The notes: generated by a model not told the origin, from the sequence alone. Shown: positions 33,857-43,695, numbered from the stretch's first letter. The stretch is 64,000 nt of DNA from Candidatus Gastranaerophilales bacterium (GCA_910587055.1 CAJUKY010000009.1:1-64000); one strand, 5' to 3'. A program made the numbers and translations.

Positions 33857-36124
33857 ATGAAGGAATTACGGGAAGAGAAAGTTGTAAGCATTGAAAAAAC
33901 AAGGCTTGCCTCTGTCGGCACGGGTTTTAATGCTACAAACGCAGCTACGCCATCAATTGTATCCGAGTTTAAATTTACTCACAAACCTAAGTACAGTCTT
34001 AAAGAAATTAAAATTATTAAAAAAGACGGTACAAAAGAAGAGTATGACGTTAGAAAAGTAGTGGCTGCCGTTAAAAAATCTGCTGCAAGAATGCTTGTTG
34101 AGTTCAGCGAAACTGAGCTTCAAAATATCAGCAATTTTGTTGATAACAGTGTTTTAAAGATGGACGAACCTGAGATTGAAATCTTTAAAATGCACTGTGT
34201 TGTTGAAAATGCGCTTGAAGTTTTAAATCCCAAGGTTGCAAAAAGCTACAGAAACTACAGAAATTATAAAATTGATTTTGTTGATATGCTTGATAAGGTT
34301 TATCAGGAAAGCCAAAAGATTATGTATATCGGCGACAAGGAAAATTCAAATGCGGATTCTGCCCTTGTTTCTACAAAACGTTCTTTAATTTTCAATCAAT
34401 TAAATAAGGAACTTTATAAAAAATTCTTTTTAACCGTGCCTGAATTACAAGCTATCCGCGACGGATATATTTACATCCACGATATGTCCGCAAGGCGCGA
34501 CACAATGAATTGCTGCTTGTTTGATGTTGCTAATGTTTTAAAAGGCGGCTTTGAGATGGGAAATCTCTGGTATAATGAGCCGAAAACATTGGAAGTTGCG
34601 TTTGATGTTATAGGTGATATTGTTATGGCTGCTGCAAGCCAGCAATACGGCGGATTCACGGTGCCGGAGGTTGATAAAATTTTAGCACCGTATGCTGAAA
34701 AAACCTATGAAAAGAAATATCAGAAATATATTGATTTGGGTATACCGTCTGACAGAGCTGAAATTGAAGCTATGAAGGATGTTGAGAAAGATTTTCATGA
34801 CGGATTTCAAGGCTGGGAATATAAGTTTAATACGGTAGCATCTTCAAGAGGGGACTATCCCTTTATTACCGTAACTATGGGGCTTGGCAAGGCAAGATTT
34901 GAGCGTATGGCATCAAGAGTTATGCTTGAAGTGCGCCGCGACGGGCAGGGTAAAAAAGAAAACAAAAAACCTGTATTGTTCCCAAAAATCGTATTTCTTT
35001 ATGATGAAGAACTTCACTGTAAGGGCGGGGAACTTGAAGAATTATTTAATGCGGGAATTGAATGCTCCAAAAAAGCAATGTATCCTGATTGGCTTTCTTT
35101 AACGGGAGAAGGATATGTTGCAAGCATTTATAAGAAATACAAAAAAGTAATTTCTCCCATGGGGTGCAGGGCATTTCTTTCTCCATGGTTTGAAAGAGGC
35201 GGAATGAAACCTGCGGATGAAAACGATGAGCCTATTTTTGTGGGCAGATTTAATATAGGCGCTATAAGCCTTCATCTGCCTATGATATACGCCAAGGCAA
35301 AAAAAGAAGGCAAGGATTTTTATGAAGTGCTTGATTATTACCTGGAGATGATAAGACAAATTCATATCAGAACGTATGATTATCTGGGCGAAATGCGTGC
35401 TTCAATTAATCCGCTTGCATTTTGTGAAGGCGGCTTCTATGGCGGACATCTTGGTATCCATGATAAAATTAAACCTTTATTGAAAGCTGCAACCGCATCA
35501 TTTGGCATTACCGCATTAAATGAACTGCAAGAAATTTATAATCAAAAATCACTTGCGGAAGACGGGCAATTTGCGCTTGAGGTTATGGAATACATTAATA
35601 AAAAGATTAATGAATTTAAAGAAAAAGACGGCAATCTTTATGCAATATACGGAACGCCTGCGGAAAATCTCTGCGGTTTACAGGTGAAACAATTCAGAAA
35701 AAAATACGGGCAGATAAATAATGTATCGGACAGAGGATATGTTTCAAACAGCTTCCACTGCCATGTGTCTGAAAATATCGGGCCGATTGAAAAGCAGGAT
35801 TTAGAGAAAAGATTCTGGGATTTATTGAACGGCGGGAAAATTCAATATGTAAAATATCCTGTTTCATATAACACTAAAGCTATCGAGACTCTTGTAAAAA
35901 GAGCAATGGATATGGGATTTTATGAAGGTGTAAACCTTTCTCTTGCATACTGCGATGATTGCGGTCATCAGGAGCTTGAAATGGATATTTGCCCTAAATG
36001 CGGCAGTAAAAACCTTACAAAAATCGACAGAATGAACGGTTATCTTTCTTATTCAAGAGTGAAGGGCGATACGCGTCTTAATGAAGCCAAGATGGAAGAA
36101 ATTAAAGACAGAGTTAGTATGTAA
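33857..36124 (+). CDS. nrdD: anaerobic (class III) ribonucleoside-triphosphate reductase
   Basis: A 755-residue glycyl radical enzyme that makes deoxyribonucleotides without oxygen. An ATP-cone lies at residues 45-135 (KIIKKDGTKEEYDVRKVVAA). The catalytic barrel follows, with TMNCCLFD and SSRGDYPFITVT. A zinc site, CDDCGHQELEMDICPKCG, lies near 695-712, and the glycyl radical site RMNGYL near 730. ATG 33857 follows AAAAGGAGATAAA. The cobalamin riboswitch ahead implies repression when B12 is available, as expected when a B12-dependent class II enzyme is also present in the genome. nrdG follows after a hairpin. Confidence 0.97.
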   Translation: MKELREEKVVSIEKTRLASVGTGFNATNAATPSIVSEFKFTHKPKYSLKEIKIIKKDGTKEEYDVRKVVAAVKKSAARMLVEFSETELQNISNFVDNSVLKMDEPEIEIFKMHCVVENALEVLNPKVAKSYRNYRNYKIDFVDMLDKVYQESQKIMYIGDKENSNADSALVSTKRSLIFNQLNKELYKKFFLTVPELQAIRDGYIYIHDMSARRDTMNCCLFDVANVLKGGFEMGNLWYNEPKTLEVAFDVIGDIVMAAASQQYGGFTVPEVDKILAPYAEKTYEKKYQKYIDLGIPSDRAEIEAMKDVEKDFHDGFQGWEYKFNTVASSRGDYPFITVTMGLGKARFERMASRVMLEVRRDGQGKKENKKPVLFPKIVFLYDEELHCKGGELEELFNAGIECSKKAMYPDWLSLTGEGYVASIYKKYKKVISPMGCRAFLSPWFERGGMKPADENDEPIFVGRFNIGAISLHLPMIYAKAKKEGKDFYEVLDYYLEMIRQIHIRTYDYLGEMRASINPLAFCEGGFYGGHLGIHDKIKPLLKAATASFGITALNELQEIYNQKSLAEDGQFALEVMEYINKKINEFKEKDGNLYAIYGTPAENLCGLQVKQFRKKYGQINNVSDRGYVSNSFHCHVSENIGPIEKQDLEKRFWDLLNGGKIQYVKYPVSYNTKAIETLVKRAMDMGFYEGVNLSLAYCDDCGHQELEMDICPKCGSKNLTKIDRMNGYLSYSRVKGDTRLNEAKMEEIKDRVSM

Positions 36125-36127
36125 TTT

Positions 36128-36163
36128 TTCAGGGCAAGAAAATCGTTTCTTGCCCTGAATTTT
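36128..36163 (+). terminator. hairpin between nrdD and nrdG
   Basis: A 14-bp stem (TTCAGGGCAAGAAA at 36128-36141 with 36146-36159) and a 4-nt loop are followed by TTTT. It looks like a terminator inside an operon, so it may lower nrdG expression relative to nrdD. Confidence 0.7.
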
Positions 36164-36175
36164 AAAGGAATCAGG

Positions 36176-36664
36176 ATGAATTATCATAATATTACAAAAG
36201 AGGATATGCTGAACGGGGATGGTATCCGTGTTGTTTTATGGGTTGCAGGGTGCAATCATAAATGTAAAAACTGTCAAAACCCGATAACATGGGATAAGAA
36301 CGGCGGGCTCCCCTTTGACAAAAAGGCTGAAGAAGAGCTTTTTGAAGCTTTGAATAAACCCTTTATAGACGGCATAACATTTTCGGGCGGCGACCCCCTG
36401 ATGCCTGAAAACAGAAAAGAGATTATGGAACTTGTTAAAAAATGCTGCAGTAAATTTCCCAATAAGACTATATGGCTTTATACCGGATACAGTTTTGATG
36501 AAATTAAAGATATAGAAGGAATTGAACTTATTGACGTTATTGTTGACGGCGAATTTGTTGAAGAATTGAAAGATAATAATATCAAATGGGTAGGAAGTTC
36601 TAATCAAAAAGTTATCAATGTTAAAAAAACCTTGCAGGATGGTGTTATTGCACTTCATTGTTAA
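36176..36664 (+). CDS. nrdG: anaerobic ribonucleotide reductase activating protein
   Basis: A 162-residue radical SAM activase that generates the glycyl radical on NrdD. CNHKCKNC near residue 27 is the CxxxCxxC cluster, and FSGGDPL near 67 is the SAM-binding signature. AAAGGA lies just ahead of the ATG. Its end overlaps the convergent YkgJ-like gene by 20 bases. Confidence 0.96.
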   Translation: MNYHNITKEDMLNGDGIRVVLWVAGCNHKCKNCQNPITWDKNGGLPFDKKAEEELFEALNKPFIDGITFSGGDPLMPENRKEIMELVKKCCSKFPNKTIWLYTGYSFDEIKDIEGIELIDVIVDGEFVEELKDNNIKWVGSSNQKVINVKKTLQDGVIALHC

Positions 36665-37283
36665 CGGTTTCCTGAGCAAGGGCTTCTTTTTGAGCTTCCA
36701 GAAACCATTCTATCATTGGTTTTTTCTTGCCGAAAGTAAAATTAAAAGATTCTTCAAAATCTTTGCCCGTAAGATATTCATATGAAACATTAAAGGCGAG
36801 AGGTTCTTCTTTTATGCCTGTCTGTCTGTATTTTTCTCCTGATACCTGTTTTGTTTCAGGGTCGATAACGTTTGAATAATTCAGGCCATTTGCGTAGCAA
36901 AACGGCACCTGCGTTTTTTTATCCGCTCCTTTAATTATAGACATAAGACCGAAGCTTCTGCAGATTATTCCTCTGTAATTATAAATTGAGCAAACATTAT
37001 CTATTAAAAAAGGACAGTCGTATAAAAATTTTTCTCCTTTAAAATTTTCTTTATCTTTTGCTATTTTTGCAATATTTTTTTCAATTGTATCAAGAGTTTC
37101 TGTGGATAAATATTTACAGCCTGAAAGAAGATATTGCATTTCAATTTTTGAATACGGAAATTGTGCATTTTTGCAGCAAAGCCCGCATCCTTTTTTACAA
37201 AAGATGTAATCTTTTTGCTTGCTGAAGAATTTATCCAGTTTTTCGCTGATAAATTCAAGATATTTGAGATAATTATTAAACAT
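36645..37283 (-). CDS. YkgJ-family cysteine-cluster protein
   Basis: A 212-residue protein with the zinc- or iron-chelating YkgJ cluster: CKKGCGLCCKNA near residue 29, then CPFLIDNVCSIYNYRGIICRSFG around 90-112. Function of the family is unclear; metal binding is the safe statement. It follows a flavoprotein gene by 2 bases and is probably co-transcribed with it. Confidence 0.85.
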   Translation of the reverse strand: MFNNYLKYLEFISEKLDKFFSKQKDYIFCKKGCGLCCKNAQFPYSKIEMQYLLSGCKYLSTETLDTIEKNIAKIAKDKENFKGEKFLYDCPFLIDNVCSIYNYRGIICRSFGLMSIIKGADKKTQVPFCYANGLNYSNVIDPETKQVSGEKYRQTGIKEEPLAFNVSYEYLTGKDFEESFNFTFGKKKPMIEWFLEAQKEALAQETVNNEVQ

Positions 37284-37285
37284 TT

Positions 37286-37918
37286 TTATCTTATAAAATT
37301 TGTAAAGACGGGTGTTTCCTGAGCGGGCGGTACAATACCCGCTTCATCGGCAGCTTTTTTGCATTTTAGATAATATGCAAAGTTTTTAGCTAAAATGCGC
37401 ATGTTTTGCATGCCTTCTTCATCCCGTCTTACTTCATCCGGTGTGTGACCATGTACCATATTCCAGTATCTGCCTGAAATTACGGGCATTTCTTGGATTT
37501 GAAAATATTTATTCAACTGATCAATTGTAGCGGTTGTGCCTGCGCGACGTGCAGAAGCTATTGCAGTTGCAGGTTTCAGTCTTAAGTTAGCCTTGCCGGA
37601 GCGTGCATTTGCATAAAATAATCTATCAAGAAAAGGGACAAGTCCCCCTGAAGATGAGGCATAATGAACGGGCGAACCTATAACATATCCGTCGTAATCG
37701 TTAATTTTTTCCAAAAGTTCATTAACTTTGTCGTTTATTACACATTTTCCTATTTTTGCACAAGCTCCGCAAGCTTTGCACGGGGCAATAGGATCGCAGC
37801 CTATATAGTAAATTTCGCTTTCAATTCCTTCATTAGCTAAAACAGAAGCAATTTCACTTAATGCTGTAAATGTACAGCCGTTTTTGTGCGGGGAACCGTT
37901 TATCATTAATACTTTCAT
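37286..37918 (-). CDS. iron-sulfur flavoprotein (NADPH-dependent FMN reductase family)
   Basis: A 210-residue flavodoxin-fold protein. MINGSPHKNGCTFTAL at residues 5-20 binds FMN phosphate, CKACGACAKIGKC near 47 is a compact Cys motif typical of iron-sulfur flavoproteins, and GSPVHYASSSGGLVPFLDR near 80-98 contacts the isoalloxazine. It likely moves electrons between ferredoxin or NAD(P)H and a small acceptor. The YkgJ-like gene follows. Confidence 0.9.
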   Translation of the reverse strand: MKVLMINGSPHKNGCTFTALSEIASVLANEGIESEIYYIGCDPIAPCKACGACAKIGKCVINDKVNELLEKINDYDGYVIGSPVHYASSSGGLVPFLDRLFYANARSGKANLRLKPATAIASARRAGTTATIDQLNKYFQIQEMPVISGRYWNMVHGHTPDEVRRDEEGMQNMRILAKNFAYYLKCKKAADEAGIVPPAQETPVFTNFIR

Positions 37919-38022
37919 TAAAAATCCCTTCTTATTTATTCTAATCTTTATTTTATAATTTAGACCGCACTCTAAGTCAATAGGTAAACCTTTGTAAAAA
38001 TTTTTAATGTAAAATAGATTTT

Positions 38023-38577
38023 ATGAAACCAAAATTAATTGATATGTTTCTGGCATTTTTGAAAATCGGTGCACTGCTGCTTGGCGGCGGGTATGTTATT
38101 GTGCCGTTATTAAATAATGAACTTGTTGATAAGCGGTGCTGGACAACTAAAGAAGAAGTAATTGATTTTTATGCGATGGGACAGTGTGTTCCGGGGATTA
38201 TTGCCGTAAATACAACTCTTTTTATAGGATATAAATTAAGGGGCAAGACGGGCGCTCTGGCGGCATTTTTCGGACTTATTCTTCCGCCTTTTCTTGCAAT
38301 TATTCTCCTTGCTTCAATTTTGATTAAAATGTCACAAAATCTTATCATGGGTGATATTTTCTGGGGGGTAAATATTTCCATTATTATTTTGATGTTTCTG
38401 ACCGTGAAAGAGGTATGGAAAACAAGCATTGTTGACAGATTTACATTGTTAATATTTATTTCAACCCTTGTTTTATCGGCTTTTGGGGTTTCTCCGTCAA
38501 TTTCGATTATAGCTTTCGCAATTTTCGGGATTGCTTATAATCTGATTCAAAAGAAAATAAAAGGAGGTAATGCATGA
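38023..38577 (+). CDS. ChrA-family transporter, first half
   Basis: A 184-residue membrane protein of the short-chain CHR family. FLKIGALLLGGGYVIVPLL and MGQCVPGIIAVNTTLFIGY carry the signatures of the ChrA N-terminal half. Family members move chromate or other small anions; here the physiological substrate is unknown. Its end overlaps the second half by 4 bases, so the halves probably form a heterodimer. Confidence 0.9.
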   Translation: MKPKLIDMFLAFLKIGALLLGGGYVIVPLLNNELVDKRCWTTKEEVIDFYAMGQCVPGIIAVNTTLFIGYKLRGKTGALAAFFGLILPPFLAIILLASILIKMSQNLIMGDIFWGVNISIIILMFLTVKEVWKTSIVDRFTLLIFISTLVLSAFGVSPSISIIAFAIFGIAYNLIQKKIKGGNA

Positions 38578-39143
38578 ATTATTTTCTTTTATTTATTGAA
38601 TTTTTTAAAATAGGTATATTTTCTTTCGGCGGCGGGTATGCAACACTTCCTTTTTTGTATCACATAAGTGATGCTTATCACTGGTTCAGCTATGAAGAAT
38701 TATCAACCATGCTTGCTGTTTCAAGTATTACACCGGGGCCTGTAGGATTAAATGTGGCAACATTTGCAGGATTTAAAACTCTTGGAATCACGGGTTCAAT
38801 TGATGCAACACTTGCTATAATGATACCTTCTTTTATTATTGTTGTTTTGATTTCAAAAATTTTGAAGAAATTTAAAGATAATTTTTATACCAAATCTGTT
38901 TTGTATGCACTCAGGCCCGCTGCAGCGGGAATGATTGCAGCTGTCGGAGTAAGGCTTTTTAAGAGCAGCATAATGCCCGGTGGATTTAATATACAGCTTT
39001 TTGATTTTAAGGGATTTATTCTTTTTATTCTTCTTGTTTTGATTAGTTTAAAATTAAAAAAAGATCCTTTGGTTTATCTTTTAATAGGTGCCTTTTTCGG
39101 GCTTCTGCTTCATTTTGAACATATTATAGGTTTATTTGCATAA
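38574..39143 (+). CDS. ChrA-family transporter, second half
   Basis: A 189-residue partner with FFKIGIFSFGGGYATLPFL and SSITPGPVGLNVATFAGFK, signatures shared with the first half. Six or so hydrophobic segments are visible. An AAAGGAGG site inside the preceding gene drives it, so the pair is translationally coupled. Confidence 0.9.
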   Translation: MNYFLLFIEFFKIGIFSFGGGYATLPFLYHISDAYHWFSYEELSTMLAVSSITPGPVGLNVATFAGFKTLGITGSIDATLAIMIPSFIIVVLISKILKKFKDNFYTKSVLYALRPAAAGMIAAVGVRLFKSSIMPGGFNIQLFDFKGFILFILLVLISLKLKKDPLVYLLIGAFFGLLLHFEHIIGLFA

Positions 39144-39213
39144 GTACTTTTTTTAAATATATTTTTATGATATTTTCAAAAAGGACGGAAGATGTAGAAA
39201 AAGAGTTTAAAAT

Positions 39214-40167
39214 ATGTGCAATACAAAACTTGCAATTATTATTCCTTGCTTTAATGAAGCTGAAATGCTTCCGACAAGTCTTGAAAAACTCTGGAAAATT
39301 TTTAATAAAATGATTACAAATAATGAAATCAGTCCCGAGAGTTTTGTATTTTTAGTTGATGACGGCAGTACCGACAATACATGGGGGATTATTAAAAAGG
39401 CATACAAAGAATCTGAATTCAAGGTTAAAGGAATTCGCTTTTCAAGGAATTTTGGCAACCAGTCTGCAATAATTGCAGGATTAGAACATGCATACAACCT
39501 CGGTGTGGATGCCGCAATCACCATTGATGCTGATTTACAGCAGGATGAAAATAAAATTTCCGAATTTGTGGAAGCTTATAAACAGGGGTATGATATTGTC
39601 TGCGGTATTAGAAGAAACAGAACAGACGGATTTTTTAAGAAATTTTGCGCAAACTCCTTCTATAAAGTTATAAATTTTTTAGGGGTGAATATTAAACCCA
39701 ATCACTCGGAATTCAGGCTTGTGAGCCGTCGTACGCTTGAAATTTTATCAAATTACAAAGAAACCAATCTTTTTATAAGAGGTTTATTCTATGATTTAGG
39801 CCTAAAAACAAAAGATATATATTTTGATGTTAAAGAAAGAAAATTCGGCGAATCAAAATTCAGCTTTTTGTCTCTGCTTGCTCTTGCGGCGCGGGGGATT
39901 GTATCGTTCAGTGTACGCCCTTTGAGAATTGTATTTTTCCTTGGATTTTCTATTTCATTTATAAGTATATTGCTTGCAATAGCCTGTATTGTAAGACTTA
40001 TTCTGCATCTTAATTATCTTCCGGGGCTTGAATTATTTGAAACATGGGAAACTTTTGCAACCGGTATGGAGATTCTTTGTATCGGTATAATAGGAGAATA
40101 TATCGGACAGATTTTAACTGAAGTAAAAGCAAGACCGAGATATATAACCGATGAAGAGCTGACATAA
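39214..40167 (+). CDS. family 2 glycosyltransferase, polyprenyl-phosphate type
   Basis: A 317-residue GT2 enzyme of the dolichol-phosphate-mannose synthase/GtrB/YkcC group. IIPCFNEAEMLPTSLE near residue 9, VDDGSTDNTW near 48 and ITIDADLQQDE near 106 are nucleotide-sugar and metal motifs. Two hydrophobic segments at about 230-285 anchor the C-terminus. It probably charges undecaprenyl phosphate with a sugar for the membrane transferase encoded directly downstream (1-base overlap). Confidence 0.9.
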   Translation: MCNTKLAIIIPCFNEAEMLPTSLEKLWKIFNKMITNNEISPESFVFLVDDGSTDNTWGIIKKAYKESEFKVKGIRFSRNFGNQSAIIAGLEHAYNLGVDAAITIDADLQQDENKISEFVEAYKQGYDIVCGIRRNRTDGFFKKFCANSFYKVINFLGVNIKPNHSEFRLVSRRTLEILSNYKETNLFIRGLFYDLGLKTKDIYFDVKERKFGESKFSFLSLLALAARGIVSFSVRPLRIVFFLGFSISFISILLAIACIVRLILHLNYLPGLELFETWETFATGMEILCIGIIGEYIGQILTEVKARPRYITDEELT

Positions 40168-41564
40168 TGAAAAAGGCTGTGTGGATTTTATTCTTAATCG
40201 CAATTGTCTTGAGACTTTTTTTGTTTTTCGGGGTTGAAAAATCACTATGGCTGGATGAAGCCGCACTTGCTTTGAATATTATGGATAAAGGATATTTGGA
40301 GCTTTTTCGGCCTTTACAGTATGCCCAAAGCGCTCCGCCGTTGTTTTTGTGTTTAACTAAAGTTTTGGTTTCAATTTTTGGGGCGGGTGAAAGGGTTTTT
40401 AGATTTATTCCTTTATTTTGCGGTATGGCGGCGATTTTTGGATTTTATTTTTTTCTGTGTGAAGTTTTTGAAGGGAAAAAACGGTATGCAGTCTTCGGGT
40501 TAATTTTTTTCTCTTTGGGTTTTCCGCTTTTGTATAATACAATTGAATTTAAGCCTTATATGACGGATGTTTTATTTACTATATTAACAGCTTTAATATG
40601 GTTAAAATATTTAAGTAAGGATATTTGTCTTAAAAAACAGGTTTGTTTTGCCGTATTACTAAGTGTATTTCCCTTATTTTCATTCGGTTCGGTATTTCCC
40701 TTGTGCGCGCTCTTGACTCTCTCTCTCCTGAAAAAAAGAAAAACTTTTTCGTTCATTTTAATTTCAGGCTTATTGATTGAATATTTGTTTATATTTTCTA
40801 AAATTAATTCAGGCACAAGGGTTTATGAATACTGGATTCCTTATTTTGTAAATTATAATCCGATAAAAGCTCTTTTTATTTTGGTTGATATTATAAAATA
40901 TCAGTTTTTCCCTTCAAATTGTGCACTGCTTGGTTTTATAGGTTTTATTACAGGGTCTGTTCTGCTTTTTAAACACAACAGAAAAGTGTTTATTTTTTTT
41001 GGACTGACAATTTTGAACGGCTTTCTGGCCTCATTTTTTAATCTTTATCCTTTATATGAAAGGCTTTCGTTATTTTTGTATCCTATAATGCTGGGCATTA
41101 TTATATATCCGTTATTTTATTTTATGTATGATAAAAATATTGTAAAAAGAATAATCGCTTTTATTTTAACTGCCATATTTTTTTCCGGTGCGGTTTTTTA
41201 TAATTTTACTAACCCGAATCTTTATAAAAGAGAAGAGATAAAGCCCCTGCTTGTAAAAATGCGCAGTGAAATACAGCAGCAGGATAAAATTTTTGTATTT
41301 AAAGGGGCGCATTTAACTTACAGATTTTATGATAGAATTTTTAAATTTCAAAATGAGACTTATGTTTGCCCGTATAATATGACAGCAGAAAACTGTGCAG
41401 ATAAAATTGAACCGTTTTGCAATAAAAATGTCTGCTATGTAATTTATTCAAGCGAAGTTGATACACAAAACAATATTAAAATTCTTGAAGAAACTGTTTC
41501 AAAACTTAACGGCAAAATTCTTCTTCAAGATAAAAAATCTATTCTCTATAAACTTGTTGATTGA
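40167..41564 (+). CDS. membrane glycosyltransferase of the GT39/ArnT-like group
   Basis: A 465-residue protein with about ten hydrophobic segments. SLWLDEAALAL in the first external loop (near residue 28) is the Asp-Glu motif typical of GT-C enzymes that take sugars from polyprenyl phosphate. The C-terminal 110 residues are soluble. It is coupled to the GT2 gene. The acceptor could be a protein or envelope glycan and cannot be told from sequence. Confidence 0.8.
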   Translation: MKKAVWILFLIAIVLRLFLFFGVEKSLWLDEAALALNIMDKGYLELFRPLQYAQSAPPLFLCLTKVLVSIFGAGERVFRFIPLFCGMAAIFGFYFFLCEVFEGKKRYAVFGLIFFSLGFPLLYNTIEFKPYMTDVLFTILTALIWLKYLSKDICLKKQVCFAVLLSVFPLFSFGSVFPLCALLTLSLLKKRKTFSFILISGLLIEYLFIFSKINSGTRVYEYWIPYFVNYNPIKALFILVDIIKYQFFPSNCALLGFIGFITGSVLLFKHNRKVFIFFGLTILNGFLASFFNLYPLYERLSLFLYPIMLGIIIYPLFYFMYDKNIVKRIIAFILTAIFFSGAVFYNFTNPNLYKREEIKPLLVKMRSEIQQQDKIFVFKGAHLTYRFYDRIFKFQNETYVCPYNMTAENCADKIEPFCNKNVCYVIYSSEVDTQNNIKILEETVSKLNGKILLQDKKSILYKLVD

Positions 41565-42613
41565 TACCACTCATAAACTGATTTTATGCCTTCTTCAAGC
41601 TTAATTTTCGGGCTCCAGCCCAGTTGTTTTATTTTTGTATCATCCATTAGTTTTCTAAAAGTGCCGTTAGGTTTTGATGTATCGTATTCAATTTTTTGCG
41701 GAAGCCCTACAATTTTTCTTACGACTTCATAAAGTTCCGAAAGTTTAATATCATCGCCGTCTGTAATGTTAACAAGTTCGCCGATTTCATTATAATCTTT
41801 ATTCTGCATCAAATAAAAAGCGGCGTCCGCCAGATCATCCGATGACATAAGTTCGCGGTATACGCTGCCGTCACCCCAGACTATGACTTTATCTTTATAT
41901 GCCCCGATTTTATTTAAGATTTCAATTACGGATTTTTTGCTGTTGAAATCAATTATTTCATCATAACCGTAGCCTATTTTTCTTTTCTTTAAATCTTTAA
42001 TTACGGCATCAAAATTTTCTTCATATAAAAGCTTTGCAAGGCGAAAACGCCTTAATATCATAGGTAAAAGATGAGCCGTTTCCATATTAAAATTATCATT
42101 TATTCCGTACTGATTTGTGGGCATTAAAGAAATGAAATTTGTGCCGTACTGTTTGTTGTAATAACCGCAAAGCTTAATGGCTGCAATTTTTGCAATTGCA
42201 TATCCCTCGTTTGTTTTTTCTAATGAGGATGTTAAAAGACAATCTTCTTTCATGGGCTGTGGTGCACATTTCGGGTAAATACAGCTGGAACCCAGATTTA
42301 CAAGCTTTTTAACACCTGATTTATAGCTTGCATTTATTATATTGCTTGAAATCATTAAATTATTGTATAAAAACTCAGCAGGATAAGTTGAATTTGCAAG
42401 AATTCCACCTACTTTTGCCGCGGCTAAAAATACATACTCCGGCTTTTCCTTTTCAAAAAATTCATCTGTTTCTTTTTGATTTATCAGATTTAATTCGGAT
42501 GAAGTTTTTAAAATAAGATTATTGAAACCCTCTTTTCTTAATTTGCGTTCAATTGCGCTTCCGACAAGTCCTTTATGTCCTGCAATGTAAATTTTTGAAT
42601 TTTTATCCATCAT
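41546..42613 (-). CDS. fcl: GDP-L-fucose synthase
   Basis: A 355-residue NADP-binding short-chain enzyme completing GDP-fucose synthesis from GDP-4-keto-6-deoxymannose. GHKGLVGSAIERKL near residue 13 binds NADP; GSSCIYPKCAPQPMKED and YAIAKIAAIKLCGYY hold catalytic Ser and Tyr-x3-Lys. An insertion of about 45 residues (near 195-240) separates PMILRRFRLAK from KVIVWGDGS, compared with the usual short linker. The gene overlaps gmd by 4 bases. Confidence 0.93.
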   Translation of the reverse strand: MMDKNSKIYIAGHKGLVGSAIERKLRKEGFNNLILKTSSELNLINQKETDEFFEKEKPEYVFLAAAKVGGILANSTYPAEFLYNNLMISSNIINASYKSGVKKLVNLGSSCIYPKCAPQPMKEDCLLTSSLEKTNEGYAIAKIAAIKLCGYYNKQYGTNFISLMPTNQYGINDNFNMETAHLLPMILRRFRLAKLLYEENFDAVIKDLKKRKIGYGYDEIIDFNSKKSVIEILNKIGAYKDKVIVWGDGSVYRELMSSDDLADAAFYLMQNKDYNEIGELVNITDGDDIKLSELYEVVRKIVGLPQKIEYDTSKPNGTFRKLMDDTKIKQLGWSPKIKLEEGIKSVYEWYQSTSL

Positions 42614-43695
42614 ATTTCATAAGACCCTGTGATATTGTATCCTTCATTTTTAAGCACACTTTCTTTCTGTGCTTCAAGCATATCCTCGGATATCATTTCA
42701 TCAATTAATTCATCCAGAGAATATTCCGGTTTCCAGCCGAGTTTTTCTCTTGCTTTCATGCTGTCGCCCAGAAGTAATTCAACCTCCGTGGGTCTGAAAT
42801 ATTCAGGGTCAACTTCCACTATTATTCTGCCGTCTTTTGCAAATCCTTTTTCGTTAAGTCCTTCTCCCCTGAATTCAATTTCAAGTCCGGCTTTTTTAAA
42901 AGCTTTAAAGCAAAAATCGCGTACAGATGTTGTTACTCCCGTTGCAAGTACAAAATCATCCGGTGTATCATGCTGCAGTATTTTCCACATTCCTTCAACA
43001 TAATCTTTTGCATGACCCCAGTCACGCTTTGCGGAAAGATTTCCAAGGTAAAGTTTATCTTCAAGTCCGAGTTTTATTCTTGCTGCAGCACGGGTAATTT
43101 TTCTTGTAATAAATGTTTCGCCGCGTCGGGGGGATTCATGGTTAAACAGAATACCGTTTGAAGCAAAGATGTTGTATGCTTCTCTGTAGTTTACCGTTAT
43201 CCAGTAGGCATAAAGTTTTGCGCAGGCATAGGGTGAGCGCGGGTAAAAAGGAGTTTTTTCCGTTTGCGGGGTTTCCTGCACAAGTCCGTATAGTTCCGAG
43301 GTTGATGCCTGATAGAATTTACTTTTTTTCTCAAGCCCCAGAATTCTTATTGCTTCAAGAATTCTTAAAGTACCGAGTGCATCAGTGTTTGCGGTGTATT
43401 CGGGTGAATCAAAAGAAACTTTTACATGTGATTGTGCCGCAAGATTATAAATTTCATCAGGCTGAATTTCCTGAATTATTCTTATGATATTTGTACTGTC
43501 GGTTAAGTCGCCGTAGTATAGCTTAAATTGTGAATTTTTTATATGTTTATCCTGATAGAGATGGTCAATTCTTTTTGAATTGAATGATGAAGCACGTCTT
43601 TTAATGCCGTGAACTTCATATCCTTTTTCAAGAAGAAATTCGGCAAGATAGCTTCCGTCCTGTCCTGTTACACCTGTGATTAAAGCTTTTTTCAT
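42610..43695 (-). CDS. gmd: GDP-mannose 4,6-dehydratase
   Basis: About 361 residues; first step from GDP-mannose toward GDP-fucose. ITGVTGQDGSYLAEFLLEKG near the N-terminus binds NADP, ASTSELYGLVQETPQTE carries catalytic Thr/Ser and Glu, and YACAKLYAYWI is Tyr-x3-Lys. FNHESPRRGETFITRKI is a family motif. I prefer ATG 43695; a TTG at 43716 would add seven residues. Confidence 0.96.
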   Translation of the reverse strand: MKKALITGVTGQDGSYLAEFLLEKGYEVHGIKRRASSFNSKRIDHLYQDKHIKNSQFKLYYGDLTDSTNIIRIIQEIQPDEIYNLAAQSHVKVSFDSPEYTANTDALGTLRILEAIRILGLEKKSKFYQASTSELYGLVQETPQTEKTPFYPRSPYACAKLYAYWITVNYREAYNIFASNGILFNHESPRRGETFITRKITRAAARIKLGLEDKLYLGNLSAKRDWGHAKDYVEGMWKILQHDTPDDFVLATGVTTSVRDFCFKAFKKAGLEIEFRGEGLNEKGFAKDGRIIVEVDPEYFRPTEVELLLGDSMKAREKLGWKPEYSLDELIDEMISEDMLEAQKESVLKNEGYNITGSYEI

